A DNA stretch of 64,000 nucleotides from Geobacteraceae bacterium (lineage in GTDB: Bacteria; Desulfobacterota; Desulfuromonadia; Geobacterales; Pseudopelobacteraceae), in assembly GCA_013336525.1 (NCBI GenBank), contig JAAXTM010000003.1, positions 62,001 to 126,000 on the forward strand, written 5' to 3'. Shown piece after piece: positions 26,803 to 39,621 of this stretch. Numbering within the stretch: position 1 is the stretch's first letter; each line of letters starts with the position of its first letter. A program made the translations under genes and the position numbers. The notes under the pieces were generated by a model. It made no database searches, was not told the DNA's origin, and saw only the letters and a program-made list of their open reading frames with translations.

Positions 26803-26836
26803 GGGATGGGGCGCACGTCCCATCCCTCTTTTTTTT
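26803..26836 (+). terminator. Terminator between arrB and chaperone
   Basis: GGGATGGG (26803-26810) and CCCATCCC (26819-26826) form an 8-bp stem with an 8-nt loop, followed by TCTTTTTTTT. The chaperone start is only 16 bp beyond, so its expression depends on read-through or a promoter not seen. Confidence 0.88.
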
Positions 26837-26851
26837 ATGAGGACTCATAGT

Positions 26852-27493
26852 ATGACCGAAAAACCGAGTGTCGCCGCAACACGGGAAGATATCTACCGAC
26901 TGCTGGCAGCCTGTTACTACCCGCCGACCGCCGCGCTGCTGAAAGAGCTGAGCTGCGCCGGGCTGGCCGAGATGCTGAACTCTGCCGCTCCGGATGCTGT
27001 TGAGCCTGCCCGGCAGATGGCATCATATTGCAGTGCGTCCATGCCGGAAGAGCAACTTGTGGAGTACAGTCGCCTGTTTCTGGGGCCGTTCAAGCTGGTG
27101 GCCCCTCCCTACGGCTCGGTCTGGCTTGATGCATCAAAGATCGTGATGGGGGCTTCGACCGCCAGGGTTGCCGCATTTTATGACAACTGCGGTCTGCGTC
27201 TGGCTGATGACTTTCATGAGTTGCCGGATCATATTGCGGTTGAGCTGGAGTTTATGTCGTTTCTGGCCTTCAAAGGGCGCGAAGCGGCAATGGCTGGTGA
27301 CAATATCGAGGCCGGTCGACTGTCAGCTGTTCAGCAGGAGTTTCTGGATAATTTCCTGCTGCCATGGCTGGGACAGTTCACTGCCAGCATTGTTGAGGAT
27401 GGCGAATCTCCTCTTTATCAAGCAATCGCTCACTGCACATCAGCCTTTGTCACGGAAGATATGGCAAGGTTGCTTTCTCTCTCCCATGTCTGA
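26852..27493 (+). CDS. TorD-family chaperone (ArrD-like)
   Basis: A 213-aa helical protein with VEYSRLFLGPFKLVAPPYGSVW and ELPDHIAVELEFMSFLAF, matching the NarJ/TorD group. It probably matures ArrA. The start at 26852 has GAGG 9 nt upstream; an in-frame ATG at 26837 lies inside the terminator T-run and lacks a site. Confidence 0.87.
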   Translation: MTEKPSVAATREDIYRLLAACYYPPTAALLKELSCAGLAEMLNSAAPDAVEPARQMASYCSASMPEEQLVEYSRLFLGPFKLVAPPYGSVWLDASKIVMGASTARVAAFYDNCGLRLADDFHELPDHIAVELEFMSFLAFKGREAAMAGDNIEAGRLSAVQQEFLDNFLLPWLGQFTASIVEDGESPLYQAIAHCTSAFVTEDMARLLSLSHV

Positions 27494-28403
27494 CAGCACC
27501 GGAAGCCGTGACAATCTGAGAATTGAGTCTTCCCGCTGTCTGCCGATCCGCTTCAACGAAAGCAGCTGCAGCCGCTGTGTCGATAGCTGTCCTCACAACG
27601 CCATTTTTCTGGAAGATAGGCTGATTGTTGATCGGGAACTTTGCACAGGTTGTCTGCTCTGCACTACGGTCTGTCCATCCGGTGCTCTGGAAATGGATCA
27701 GGACTTTGATGTCTGTTTGGCAAAACTTGCGAAGGCAACAGATCCTGTATTTGGGTGTGTCCGCAGCGCCGATTCTGCCAACACGGTCTTGCCCTGCCTG
27801 GGAGGGCTCGCCAGCGAGCATCTGCTGGCTCTGTATCACTCGCTATCGCTATCCGGAATCGTGACGACCCTAAATATCAGCATGTGCGGGGAATGTCCCA
27901 ACGGGGCCATACTAAAAACCTTGAAAGAGCGGCTGCAAAATATTTCAGATGCCGGTATGGACAGGGGAGGGTGCAGGATCCTGCAGATTGATTCAGTGGG
28001 CAAAATAACTGTCCACCATGAGTCTATTGGTCGGCGCAGTTTCTTCAAGTCACTCCGCAGCACCCTCTTTCAGAGTGCAGCGATAGTCATTTCCGGCACG
28101 ACTGAACATGCCGGGCAACGCAGTGACTACGCTGAAAAACGGGTGCCGCTGCGGAGGATGCTGCTGAACCGGACCATCAACGGGATGACTCCTGATTTGC
28201 AGGGGGTGGTTCGCAGCCATTATGACAGTTATATCAGTTTCAGCGAAGCCTGCACCGCTTGTCAGGGGTGCGCCGCTATCTGTCCAACCGGCGCACTGCT
28301 GACGGAAAATCCGGGAAATCATCCGCTATTTATACCGGAACGCTGCACCGGTTGTGGTCTCTGTAGAGAGTTCTGTCTGGATGATGCTTTAGAAATTGTA
28401 TAG
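27486..28403 (+). CDS. Polyferredoxin with four 4Fe-4S motifs
   Basis: A 305-aa cytoplasmic protein (no signal peptide). Cysteine groups: CSRCVDSCP and CTGCLLCTTVCP near the N-terminus, CTACQGCAAICP and CTGCGLCREFC near the C-terminus. The middle part has more cysteines (PCLGGLASEHLLALY, MCGECPNGAIL), resembling 4Fe-4S proteins encoded with NarJ-like chaperones. It overlaps the chaperone by 8 bp and lacks its own ribosome site, so it is translationally coupled. Role in reductase maturation or electron supply is inferred from context. Confidence 0.82.
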   Translation: MSDSTGSRDNLRIESSRCLPIRFNESSCSRCVDSCPHNAIFLEDRLIVDRELCTGCLLCTTVCPSGALEMDQDFDVCLAKLAKATDPVFGCVRSADSANTVLPCLGGLASEHLLALYHSLSLSGIVTTLNISMCGECPNGAILKTLKERLQNISDAGMDRGGCRILQIDSVGKITVHHESIGRRSFFKSLRSTLFQSAAIVISGTTEHAGQRSDYAEKRVPLRRMLLNRTINGMTPDLQGVVRSHYDSYISFSEACTACQGCAAICPTGALLTENPGNHPLFIPERCTGCGLCREFCLDDALEIV

Positions 28404-28607
28404 TTGCCAAATGCCATAATCAATTCCACGGTTGACCACATTAAATCTCATCAAGCCACTCTAAATTGCTTTGACGACCGCTCTTTCCAGATGGTATGTT
28501 GCGTGCCGTTAAAAAACTGGTATCCTTGCTTAAACGTTACTTTTGGGGTAAACGGCGTGTCTAATATTCCATCTTATATTGAAAATTGTCTGATAGGTGA
28601 CTTTTGC

Positions 28608-29456
28608 ATGAGCGACCTGATGACTGTGCTGTTGGTGACAGCACTGTGCCTTCTGGTCATATCTGTTACCATTGTACGCAAGCTGACTAAAGAACTGCCA
28701 AAGGGGGTAACCCGCCGCCGCTGGTTTATTTTGGGCGGACTGATCCTGCTCTTTTTCTTCGGTTATCTGGGGTTCTTTGTCCCTAAATATGGGACATTAT
28801 ACACTGCGGTTGAAATTCTGGTTACGGGGATTCTGTTTTTTGGAGCTGTTTTCGTTCTGTTGGTTTGCCTGCTGGCCTACCGTACCACCCAGGAACTGAA
28901 GCGTATTTATGTTCTGGAAGTGGAAACCATAACTGATCCGCTGTTGGGAATTTTCAACCGCCGCTACCTCGATCGCAGACTGGAGGAAGAGGTGCTTCGA
29001 GCCAAGCGCCACAAACTTCAACTGTCTCTGCTGATGGTGGATATTGATAATTTTAAGATGGTTAACGATACCTGGGGACACCAGATTGGTGACCTTGTTC
29101 TGAAGCATCTGACCCAGTTGCTGGTGGAAACTTTACGACATACTGATATTATTGCCCGCTTTGGCGGTGAAGAATTTGTTGTGCTGCTTCCTCATACTCC
29201 TGAATCAGAGGCGCTCAAACTGGCTGAGAAACTGCGTATTGCCGTGGAAAAAACCCCTCTGCACCAGATCCCTGAATTGAGCATGACTGTCAGTATTGGC
29301 AGTTCATGTCTGTTGCCGAATGGCGATAACGCATACTCTCTGCTGGAACGGGCCGACAAGGCGATGTACTGGGCCAAGCGCGAAGGGCGCAACCAGGCGG
29401 TCAGTTTTTCCGATTGTGAGCATGCTGAAAATCCAGGTAGTCACCCTCTGATTTAA
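28608..29456 (+). CDS. Membrane diguanylate cyclase
   Basis: A 282-aa protein: three hydrophobic segments in the first 110 residues, then a GGDEF domain. The active-site loop reads RFGGEEF and an RHTD inhibitory site lies five residues before GGEEF, so it is likely active and subject to product inhibition. The frame is open from 28404, but the start at 28608 has AGGTGA upstream and gives a sensible membrane N-terminus. Makes c-di-GMP or, in some Geobacter enzymes, cGAMP. Confidence 0.88.
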   Translation: MSDLMTVLLVTALCLLVISVTIVRKLTKELPKGVTRRRWFILGGLILLFFFGYLGFFVPKYGTLYTAVEILVTGILFFGAVFVLLVCLLAYRTTQELKRIYVLEVETITDPLLGIFNRRYLDRRLEEEVLRAKRHKLQLSLLMVDIDNFKMVNDTWGHQIGDLVLKHLTQLLVETLRHTDIIARFGGEEFVVLLPHTPESEALKLAEKLRIAVEKTPLHQIPELSMTVSIGSSCLLPNGDNAYSLLERADKAMYWAKREGRNQAVSFSDCEHAENPGSHPLI

Positions 29457-29479
29457 ATTGACATTCAGGTTGAATTAAG

Positions 29480-29517
29480 ACCTTCGAGGTTTCTCACGCT
29501 TCGAAGGTTTTGTTTTC
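29480..29517 (+). terminator. Terminator after GGDEF gene
   Basis: ACCTTCGA (29480-29487) pairs with TCGAAGGT (29501-29508), followed by TTTGTTTTC. Confidence 0.8.
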
Positions 29518-29529
29518 TTAAATTAATTT

Positions 29530-29564
29530 ATGTGTTGACACATATGATTTTTTATATATATAAA
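29530..29564 (+). promoter_or_regulatory. Promoter/operator of RND efflux operon
   Basis: TTGACA (29535-29540) with an AT-rich -10 (TATAAA, 29559-29564, 18-bp spacer). A perfect palindrome ATGTGT-TG-ACACAT (29530-29543) overlaps the -35. Confidence 0.6.
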
Positions 29565-29588
29565 TGTATAAAAATGTGGGAGGCTATT

Positions 29589-30929
29589 ATGCACCGTTTA
29601 TTAATTACATCTGCGGTTTTGCTGTTTTCTGTTGCCGCTGTTGGTGCCGAGACACTCAAGCTATCGCTTAAGGATGCAATTAACATGGGCCTTGAAAACA
29701 ACAATCAGTTAAAGGCTGCCAGGTTTAATTCCAACGCTGCACGGCAGGGCGTTGAAACTGTTCATTCGCGATTTTTACCGGCTGTTTCACTTGAGGAAAC
29801 TCTGGTCGCTTCCAACTCTCCGGTTAATACGTTTATGATGAAGCTTGATGAGGGGCGATTTACCAATAATGATTTTCTGATTAGCAACCTCAACAATCCT
29901 TCTGCTCAACATGACTTTAAAACTGTCCTTTCGATTCAGCAGCCGCTCTTTGTGCCCTCTCTCTTTCCGCTTAAGGAGTTGGCTGTCAAGGATGCCCGGA
30001 AATCAGAGCTTGGTCTGGAAGCGGCTCGTCAGGGTACCGCCTTCCAGGTTTTTTACACCTATCTTGAAGTACAGAAAGCCGGTGCCCAGGTGAATGCGGC
30101 TGATAAAGCCGTTGCCGATGCCAGAGAGAACATGAGGCTGGCAACAGTCAGGACATCAGCAGGAGTTGGTCTCAAATCTGATGAACTGCGCTCCCGTACT
30201 CACCTGTCGATGATTGAACAGCAGCATATATCCGCCCGCAACAACCTGACTCTTGCCAGGATGAAACTGGCGATGCTGATCGGCCTGTCAGAAGACAGCC
30301 TGTATGAGATTTCCGGGTTTCAGGAGAACATTGCGGTTCCAGCCATAAATGATAAAGTTATCAGTGAAGCTCTCGAAAACCGGGTTGAGCTCAAACAGTC
30401 CCAAGCTGATCTAGAAAAATCAGCTGCGGCGCTCAGGCTTGCCAATAGCGAATATCTGCCAACGGTAGGAGCTTTTGCTTCATATCAGCTGAATGCCAAG
30501 GATGCCCCCTTTACTGCGGATAATGAAGCCTGGACTGCAGGTGTTTCGCTTAAGTGGCAGTTATTTGACGGTTTTCGTACCAACAGCGAACGTAAACGGG
30601 CACTTTCCGGTCAATCGGCTGCCCGCGAGATGCTGGAATCGGCAACAAAGGATGTCAGATATCAGCTAAAGGAAAGTTATATCCGGCGTGATGAGGCGGG
30701 AAAACGTCTTGAGGTGTCCAGGCATGCGTTGCTTGATGCCGAGGAAACGGTCCGGCTTCTCACCAAACGGTATGAAAATTCATTGGCAACATTGGTTGAA
30801 TTGCTTGACGCCCAGACGGCACTTAACCAGTCCAGGGCTAATCTGGTTGAAACCGAGGCAGGATATGCCCTGGCAGGTGGTCAGGTTTATTATATGACGG
30901 GAACATTTGTGAAGGAGATGTTTAAATGA
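29589..30929 (+). CDS. TolC-family outer-membrane efflux protein
   Basis: A 446-aa protein: signal peptide (LLITSAVLLFSVAAVGA) and two outer-membrane-efflux repeats rich in coiled coil, with LSLKDAINMGLENNNQLKAA and SLKWQLFDGFRTNSER typical of TolC. Frame opens at 29532; ATG at 29589 has GGGAGG 5 nt upstream. It overlaps the adaptor gene by 4 bp. Confidence 0.92.
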   Translation: MHRLLITSAVLLFSVAAVGAETLKLSLKDAINMGLENNNQLKAARFNSNAARQGVETVHSRFLPAVSLEETLVASNSPVNTFMMKLDEGRFTNNDFLISNLNNPSAQHDFKTVLSIQQPLFVPSLFPLKELAVKDARKSELGLEAARQGTAFQVFYTYLEVQKAGAQVNAADKAVADARENMRLATVRTSAGVGLKSDELRSRTHLSMIEQQHISARNNLTLARMKLAMLIGLSEDSLYEISGFQENIAVPAINDKVISEALENRVELKQSQADLEKSAAALRLANSEYLPTVGAFASYQLNAKDAPFTADNEAWTAGVSLKWQLFDGFRTNSERKRALSGQSAAREMLESATKDVRYQLKESYIRRDEAGKRLEVSRHALLDAEETVRLLTKRYENSLATLVELLDAQTALNQSRANLVETEAGYALAGGQVYYMTGTFVKEMFK

Positions 30930-32041
30930 ATAATTATGGGTCGTTTGTAACGATATTGCTGATTACCGCACTTTCTGCTGCCGGATGCTCAAAGAAACAT
31001 GATGCGGGAAAAGCTGAAAACGCTCCTGTTGCCGTTGTGAAGGGCGTAACGCTGGAAACCGTTAAGAACGTTGCCATGCCGGAACTGCTGGATGTGGTAG
31101 GAAGCGTGCGTGCGCGTACCAGTGCGGTCGTATCAACGCGTATCCCCGGCAGTATCAATGTGCTCCGTGTCCGCGAAGGTGACCGGGTGAAAAAAGGGCA
31201 GGTACTGGCACAGCTGGATGCCCAGGAAAATCAGGCAAATGCTGCTGTGGCAAGCGCCGCTATTGACGAGGCTCACCGTGGCCTGGACGAAGCGCTATCC
31301 CGTAAAAAACTGGCCGACACGACCTTTGATCGCTATCAGAAACTCTACAATGAGCAGGCGATCAGCCGTCAGGAATTTGATGTCAAGCAGGCCGAAAAAG
31401 ATATGGCTGGCCAGGGTGCAGCCCGTGCAGAATCAAGATTGCGGCAGGCTAAAGAGGGGGCCAAAGCGGCCAGTGCAATGTCGGACTATACTAGAATAAT
31501 CGCCCCGATCTCCGGGATTATTGCCAGCAAACAGGCCGATCTGGGGGCTACCGTTTTCCCCGGCCAGCCGCTGATGACTATTGAGGATGAAGGAACCTAT
31601 CAGTTGGAACTGGCGCTGCCTGAGGGTTTTGCGACTAAGGTCAAGCCGGGTTCACCGCTGCAGGTGACTCTTGATGCCGTCGGCAGTACCTTCGCTGCCA
31701 GTATCGCCGAGATAGTACCGACCGCCGATCCGGCCAGCCGTACCTTTACCGCCAAGATCGCCCTGAAAAAGGGCGGCCTGAAATCGGGAATGTTCGGCCG
31801 TGGTTCGATCAGCCTCGGGACAACGGTTAACGGTATTACCGTGCCGAAGAAAGCCGCTGTTGAGCGCGGTGCATTGACCTACGTCTGGGTGCTTGACAAA
31901 GAAAACATCGCCCGGATGCGAATCGTCAAGGTCGGCAGAGTGACAGGCGAAAGGGTGGAGATTCTCTCCGGTCTGTCGGACGGTGAACGTGTTGTTGTCG
32001 CTGGTGTAGAGAAGGTTACTGAAGGCGCAAAGGTAGAATAA
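30926..32041 (+). CDS. RND periplasmic adaptor (membrane-fusion lipoprotein)
   Basis: A 371-aa protein with a lipoprotein-type signal ending at Cys21 (LSAAGC). Contains the lipoyl/barrel-sandwich halves (VREGDRVKKGQVLAQLDAQE and GATVFPGQPLMTIED) around a helical hairpin. Links the RND pump to TolC. Confidence 0.92.
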   Translation: MNNYGSFVTILLITALSAAGCSKKHDAGKAENAPVAVVKGVTLETVKNVAMPELLDVVGSVRARTSAVVSTRIPGSINVLRVREGDRVKKGQVLAQLDAQENQANAAVASAAIDEAHRGLDEALSRKKLADTTFDRYQKLYNEQAISRQEFDVKQAEKDMAGQGAARAESRLRQAKEGAKAASAMSDYTRIIAPISGIIASKQADLGATVFPGQPLMTIEDEGTYQLELALPEGFATKVKPGSPLQVTLDAVGSTFAASIAEIVPTADPASRTFTAKIALKKGGLKSGMFGRGSISLGTTVNGITVPKKAAVERGALTYVWVLDKENIARMRIVKVGRVTGERVEILSGLSDGERVVVAGVEKVTEGAKVE

Positions 32042-32060
32042 ATTCAAATCAAAGTCATCT

Positions 32061-32230
32061 CTCGCAAAGACGCAACCAAAAGTAGGCGCTTCTAAGCGAG
32101 ACGCAAAGTAAACCAGGATTTAAAACGTATAGTCTTTTTGGGTTAAACCAAGATTTCAAGCTTATAGTTTTTTCGGGTTAAACCAGGATTGGTTTTGGTT
32201 TTCTTAGCGCCTTTGCGGCTTTGCGTGAGC
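32061..32230. repeat. Mosaic palindromic repeat R5
   Basis: Ends CTCGCAAAGACGCAA and GCGGCTTTGCGTGAG are inverted. The interior has GGTTAAACCAAGATTT and GGTTAAACCAGGATT. Positions 32072-32099 match R4 44029-44056 in reverse complement at 27 of 28 bases. It separates adaptor and pump genes. Confidence 0.75.
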
Positions 32231-32283
32231 GTTTTCAGGTTTTTTTCTGTGTTTCTGTGTCTCTATGTTGAAAGGTTTCTTAC

Positions 32284-35505
<3,222 letters not shown>

Positions 35506-35931
35506 GTGTTCTGGTCAAAAAAAGCAAAGCCTTCACTGGAAGGGATGGAACTGGCAGAGTTATGTCAGATAGAAGCAGAGGGGCTTTACCGCTCAGGCAG
35601 ATATCATTGTGCGGAAGCGGTGCTTGAAACTGTGCGGAGGCATTTTGCCGCAGAGATGCCTGAATCAATAGTCGGCACCGTATCGGGGTTTGGTTTTGGA
35701 TCCAACTCAGGGTGTGTCTGCGGAGCTGTTTCAGGTGGTACCGTCGCCCTTGGTCTGGCGCTTAAGGACAAAAAAGAAACGGCTCACCTGACCAAGGAGC
35801 TGCACACCTGGTTCAGTGAAAAATACGGTGTAACCTGCTGCAAGTCAATCCGTAAGACCCACAAAGGTGCCTGCCCGGTTCTGACCGGCGAAGTAGCGGG
35901 GAAAATTGCGGAAATGCTGGGCAGGAAATAA
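35506..35931 (+). CDS. C_GCAxxG_C_C-type putative redox protein
   Basis: A 141-aa cytoplasmic protein with cysteines in RYHCAEAVL, SNSGCVCGAVSGG, GVTCCKSI and GACPVLTG, matching the C_GCAxxG_C_C family (putative redox-active). Start is GTG at 35506, right after the pump stop, with GAGGAG upstream. Probably co-transcribed with the pump. Confidence 0.8.
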   Translation: MFWSKKAKPSLEGMELAELCQIEAEGLYRSGRYHCAEAVLETVRRHFAAEMPESIVGTVSGFGFGSNSGCVCGAVSGGTVALGLALKDKKETAHLTKELHTWFSEKYGVTCCKSIRKTHKGACPVLTGEVAGKIAEMLGRK

Positions 35932-35943
35932 ACCTGAAAAACC

Positions 35944-36115
35944 GTCATCCGCAGATTTACACAGATAAACCAGAAGCTTTAAGTCTGTAAAATATAAACT
36001 TTAAACCGGTAAATGAAAATCTAACTGAAACCGTTTAACAAAAAAAATAAAGCGTACTATCTTGAATTATTCTTGGTTCCATCTGCGTTAATCGGCGTAA
36101 TCTGCGGATAAACTG
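35944..36115. repeat. Palindromic intergenic repeat R3
   Basis: Left arm TCATCCGCAGATTTACACAG and right arm GTAATCTGCGGATAAAC are inverted. Interior is AT-rich. Same arms as R1, R2 and R4. Confidence 0.78.
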
Positions 36116-36163
36116 CATTGTACTTAAATTAAATCTACATTGACACCTTACAGGAGCAAAGCC

Positions 36164-36388
36164 ATGAAAGAAGAATATTACATCGAACGCATTGTTCGTA
36201 TAATCGCCGGGACTTTCATTATGATAACACTGCTGCTGGCGCATTTTCACTCCCCCAACTGGCTCTGGTTTACCGGTTTTGTCGGCTTGAACCTGTTCCA
36301 ATCCGGTTTCACCCAGTTCTGCCCGCTCTTCAGTATCCTTGCCAAGATGGGTGTGCCGCGCTTCCCGAAGACCACCTGCTGTAAATGA
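36164..36388 (+). CDS. DUF2892 membrane protein
   Basis: A 74-aa protein with two hydrophobic stretches ([16 protein letters not shown] and [15 protein letters not shown]), the FCPLFSIL motif of DUF2892, and a cysteine-rich end (TTCCK). AGGAG precedes ATG at 36164. DUF2892 domains occur fused to membrane rhodaneses (YgaP). The stop overlaps the next start. Confidence 0.85.
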   Translation: MKEEYYIERIVRIIAGTFIMITLLLAHFHSPNWLWFTGFVGLNLFQSGFTQFCPLFSILAKMGVPRFPKTTCCK

Positions 36389-37218
36389 AGGCCCGCATAA
36401 CTATCCTCTGCGAAAACTCGGTCGGATCAATCTCCGGCACGATCGGGGAACATGGGTTTTCAGCACTGATCGAACCGGCTGTTGGTGATCCACTGTTGTT
36501 TGACACCGGCCAGGGATTGACCCTGCTGCATAACGCCCGGCGCATGAACAAGGATCTTTCCCTGGTCAAGCAGGTGATTATATCACACGGTCACTATGAC
36601 CACGCCGGCGGTTTGAAACCTTTACTGGAAGAGTGCGGGCCAAAACTGGTTTATGGCCATCCATCTGTTTTTAAGCCGCGCTATCGGGTCAAGGACACAG
36701 ATGAATGTTATTCGATCGGGATACCGGTCAGTCGAGAAGAGTTGGAGACGGCAGGAGCAGCCTTCGATCTGTCGAATGAATTTCGCGCCATAGCCCCGGG
36801 AGTCTATCTGACCGGAGAGGTGCCGCGCGTAACTGGCTTCGAGACCGGCGATCAAGGACTGTACTGTGATTGCAACGGTCATGAGTCTGACCATACGATT
36901 GATGATCAATCACTGCTGCTGGAAACTGAAAGAGGGCTTGTTCTGCTGCTGGGATGCTGTCATGCCGGTCTGATAAATACGTTGGAGCATATTGCCAAGA
37001 TGACCGGCAGACGCGATGTCTATGCCGTCATCGGTGGCACTCACCTCGGTTTTTGTGGACAGGAGCAGTTGACAAGTACTATCGCTGCGCTCCGCAATAT
37101 GGGGATAAAAAAACTGGCTGCCAGCCACTGCACCGGTTTTGCCGCTTCAGCGCGTTTGCTGCGGGAATTTCCGAAGGAGTTTCAGCTGGCGATGGTTGGT
37201 TATACGCTGGAAGTTTGA
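36385..37218 (+). CDS. Metallo-beta-lactamase-fold hydrolase
   Basis: A 277-aa protein with the zinc motif [12 protein letters not shown] and later metal-ligand regions ([26 protein letters not shown]). It resembles the dihydropterin-type MBL subfamily. It overlaps the DUF2892 gene by 4 bp, so the two are coupled. True substrate unknown. Confidence 0.86.
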   Translation: MKARITILCENSVGSISGTIGEHGFSALIEPAVGDPLLFDTGQGLTLLHNARRMNKDLSLVKQVIISHGHYDHAGGLKPLLEECGPKLVYGHPSVFKPRYRVKDTDECYSIGIPVSREELETAGAAFDLSNEFRAIAPGVYLTGEVPRVTGFETGDQGLYCDCNGHESDHTIDDQSLLLETERGLVLLLGCCHAGLINTLEHIAKMTGRRDVYAVIGGTHLGFCGQEQLTSTIAALRNMGIKKLAASHCTGFAASARLLREFPKEFQLAMVGYTLEV

Positions 37219-37565
37219 TCTTTATGTGATCTCACGGGTTTTAGTGACTCTTGGACGACACATTCCCACCCCTTTACGTAATAAAACCACTCACCTCATT
37301 TCATGCCCAATTCCTCATTAAAATATCTACCGGAATCACTGTTAAATACCTATATACATAGATATGGATATTTAGAATACTCTACTTTTTTATAGACAAT
37401 AATTATTTACTTGCAGTATAAAAGCTATTGTTTGCGATTGTTAAACACAAATTCTAATGTGTAAATCTCTGCAAGGGAGGTGGGTTACTGAGTTTTTTTC
37501 AGGCTCGGATCGTTTTGTTTGGGATGTTTTCACAGGCCGCAACAAACTATAACCATGGAGGTAGT
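37219..37565. other. 347-bp AT-rich intergenic region with promoter
   Basis: No gene seen. A candidate promoter for the porin lies at 37393-37422: TAGACA, 18 bp, TATAAA. No recognised riboswitch consensus was found in the about 140-nt leader. Confidence 0.45.
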
Positions 37566-39494
37566 ATGAAACAGAAGATGGCGAAGAAGTTACTTTGTAT
37601 CGCAGCTGTTGGCATGATGTTCCCCCTGGCCGCTCAGGCAGCTGAAGCTGATCTGCAGCTGAAGCTTGATTCGTTGACCAAAGAGGTTAATGACCTTAAA
37701 GGGACTGTCAAGAAAAACGAAGACAAGTCCCTCAGTAAATGGTTGTCCATTGGCGGCGAATATCGCTTCCGTATTGATAATCTGCATGGTGAGACGGTAA
37801 CTTATACTGATGCAATTGGTACAATGCAGACTCTGGTTGGTGGTTTTGCAGTTGGACCTAATGCTGTAGCTGGGACAACTGTTGGTGCAAATGCTACTAT
37901 AGCAAACCCTTCTGCAGCAGCTTTCATTTTTCAGGGCGCAGCAGGCACACTCTTTACTCCGGAGCAATTCAACACAATCCTTACTCAGTATATGCCGTCT
38001 GCCATGTATAATGGCTTCACTGCAGTTATTATGCCTGCACTTGGTGGGATGACATCTCCCCAAGTCGATGGGTATCTGCAAGCCAATGCTCTAACAGCTC
38101 AACAAGCTGCTATTTTGTCAACCTTGACTAACAAAGGGCTGATGAACACGGTTATGAGTATGATGTCACCAGCAGATCAAGCTGCTTTTGGAAGCCTGCC
38201 AGCAAATTATCAGCAAGCAGCTATGGTAATGGCGATACAGGGTTTCCTTGGAGCACCCAGTGGGAATCTTGCAACTGTTCAAGCCTACAAGCCTAAAAAC
38301 GAGACCCTCTACACCAACAAGTTCGGTATCGACCTGAAAGCAAAGGCTGCACAGGACCTTACTGTTAACGTAAAACTTGGTATGTACAAGACCTTCGGTT
38401 CACAGAGCGATTCTGCTACTATGGGTGGCTACTTTGCTGATCGTGTTGGCGTTTTCGATGGTACTCTTGCTCATGTTCCATCCAGCGGTCTGCTAACTGT
38501 TGACCGTGCCTATGCAACCTGGAGCAACATTGCTGAAGAACCAATCTGGCTCTCAATCGGTCGTCGTCCTGCTACTGATGGCGCGCCTACCAACCTGAAA
38601 AGCAACACTGAGCGCCCCGGTAATGGCGGTACACCTGCGTTGCTGGTTAATTATGCCTTTGACGGAATGACCATCGGCTATGCGCCTGATATCGAGTTCC
38701 TTCCCGGCTTCTACACCAAGCTTTGCTACGGTCGCGGCTTTGAAAGCGGCCTCAAAACTGCTTCCAACAGCATTAAAGATACTGATATGCTTGGTCTCGC
38801 CATCATTCCTGTTGATACCGATCCGCTGCGCGTTTGGATGCAGTGGAACCGTGGTTTCAATATTTTCGATTTCCCGGTCATGAACAACACCCTGTTCGGT
38901 AATACCGCGCCTGCTACCAATCTTGGCAGCATCGACTGGTATGGCATTGGAGCTATGTCTACCCTGAAAGAAGTTGGTCCGGGTAACCTGAACTTCTTCG
39001 GTGACGTTGGCATGAGCATCTCTCATCCTAACACCAACGTTTCTGATAACGCTGGATTCCAGGGCCTTATGACTGGCGCATTTTTTGCCCAGGATTTTGC
39101 TCCTAAAGACAAAACCGGTTGGGCTGCATTTGCCGGCGTTCGTTATGACCTTCCTTCCAAAACAAAAATCGGTTTCGAATTCAACCACGGTTCGAAAGAC
39201 TGGATCACCTTTGCTCCAGCAGCTGACGATATGTGGACCAGCAAAGTCGGTACACGTGGTAATGTCTATGAGCCTTACATCATTCAGGAACTTGACCTCA
39301 AGCCGATTTCTTCATACGTGAGCAAGGGCTTCTTTAAGATTGGCTACCAGTATTATGACTTTGAGTACACCGGCAGCAACAACTGGGTTGGTGCACCGGT
39401 TAAAATCTCTGAAATCAAGCCAACTGACCTGTTGCTGATGGCACCTGTTAAAACAGCACATGACATCTATGCAACATTCGAAGTAAAGTTCTAG
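37566..39494 (+). CDS. Large outer-membrane porin (DUF3373-like)
   Basis: A 642-aa protein: signal peptide (LLCIAAVGMMFPLAAQA), a short coiled coil (LKLDSLTKEVNDLKGTVKK), then a beta-barrel ending ATFEVKF. Barrel strands resemble the DUF3373 family common in Geobacter. Between about residues 80 and 240 there is an Ala/Met/Gln-rich insert lacking barrel strands. GGAGG lies 4 nt before ATG at 37566. Followed by a small secreted protein and a heme-rhodanese protein, so it may be the channel of an Ext-type system. Confidence 0.82.
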   Translation: MKQKMAKKLLCIAAVGMMFPLAAQAAEADLQLKLDSLTKEVNDLKGTVKKNEDKSLSKWLSIGGEYRFRIDNLHGETVTYTDAIGTMQTLVGGFAVGPNAVAGTTVGANATIANPSAAAFIFQGAAGTLFTPEQFNTILTQYMPSAMYNGFTAVIMPALGGMTSPQVDGYLQANALTAQQAAILSTLTNKGLMNTVMSMMSPADQAAFGSLPANYQQAAMVMAIQGFLGAPSGNLATVQAYKPKNETLYTNKFGIDLKAKAAQDLTVNVKLGMYKTFGSQSDSATMGGYFADRVGVFDGTLAHVPSSGLLTVDRAYATWSNIAEEPIWLSIGRRPATDGAPTNLKSNTERPGNGGTPALLVNYAFDGMTIGYAPDIEFLPGFYTKLCYGRGFESGLKTASNSIKDTDMLGLAIIPVDTDPLRVWMQWNRGFNIFDFPVMNNTLFGNTAPATNLGSIDWYGIGAMSTLKEVGPGNLNFFGDVGMSISHPNTNVSDNAGFQGLMTGAFFAQDFAPKDKTGWAAFAGVRYDLPSKTKIGFEFNHGSKDWITFAPAADDMWTSKVGTRGNVYEPYIIQELDLKPISSYVSKGFFKIGYQYYDFEYTGSNNWVGAPVKISEIKPTDLLLMAPVKTAHDIYATFEVKF

Positions 39495-39505
39495 TATTCA
39501 TCGTG

Positions 39506-39549
39506 TAGACCTCCGGGGTTTATTAATCCCCGGAGGTCTATTTTTTTGT
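39506..39549 (+). terminator. Terminator after porin
   Basis: 13-bp perfect stem: TAGACCTCCGGGG (39506-39518) with CCCCGGAGGTCTA (39528-39540), 9-nt loop, then TTTTTTT. Confidence 0.95.
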
Positions 39550-39621
39550 AAAAAAGCTTTGCGGATTTTTTTATAGTCTGTTACTATATATGAAAATCCA
39601 TATCTATTTAGGAGTCGTATC

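Noticed and set aside
26837-26852. Earlier ATG (26837) for the ArrD-like chaperone
   Set aside because: It lies directly after the terminator T-run with no ribosome site; 26852 has GAGG at a good distance.
37219-37565. Possible c-di-GMP/cGAMP riboswitch upstream of the second porin
   Set aside because: The conserved GEMM segments are not present.
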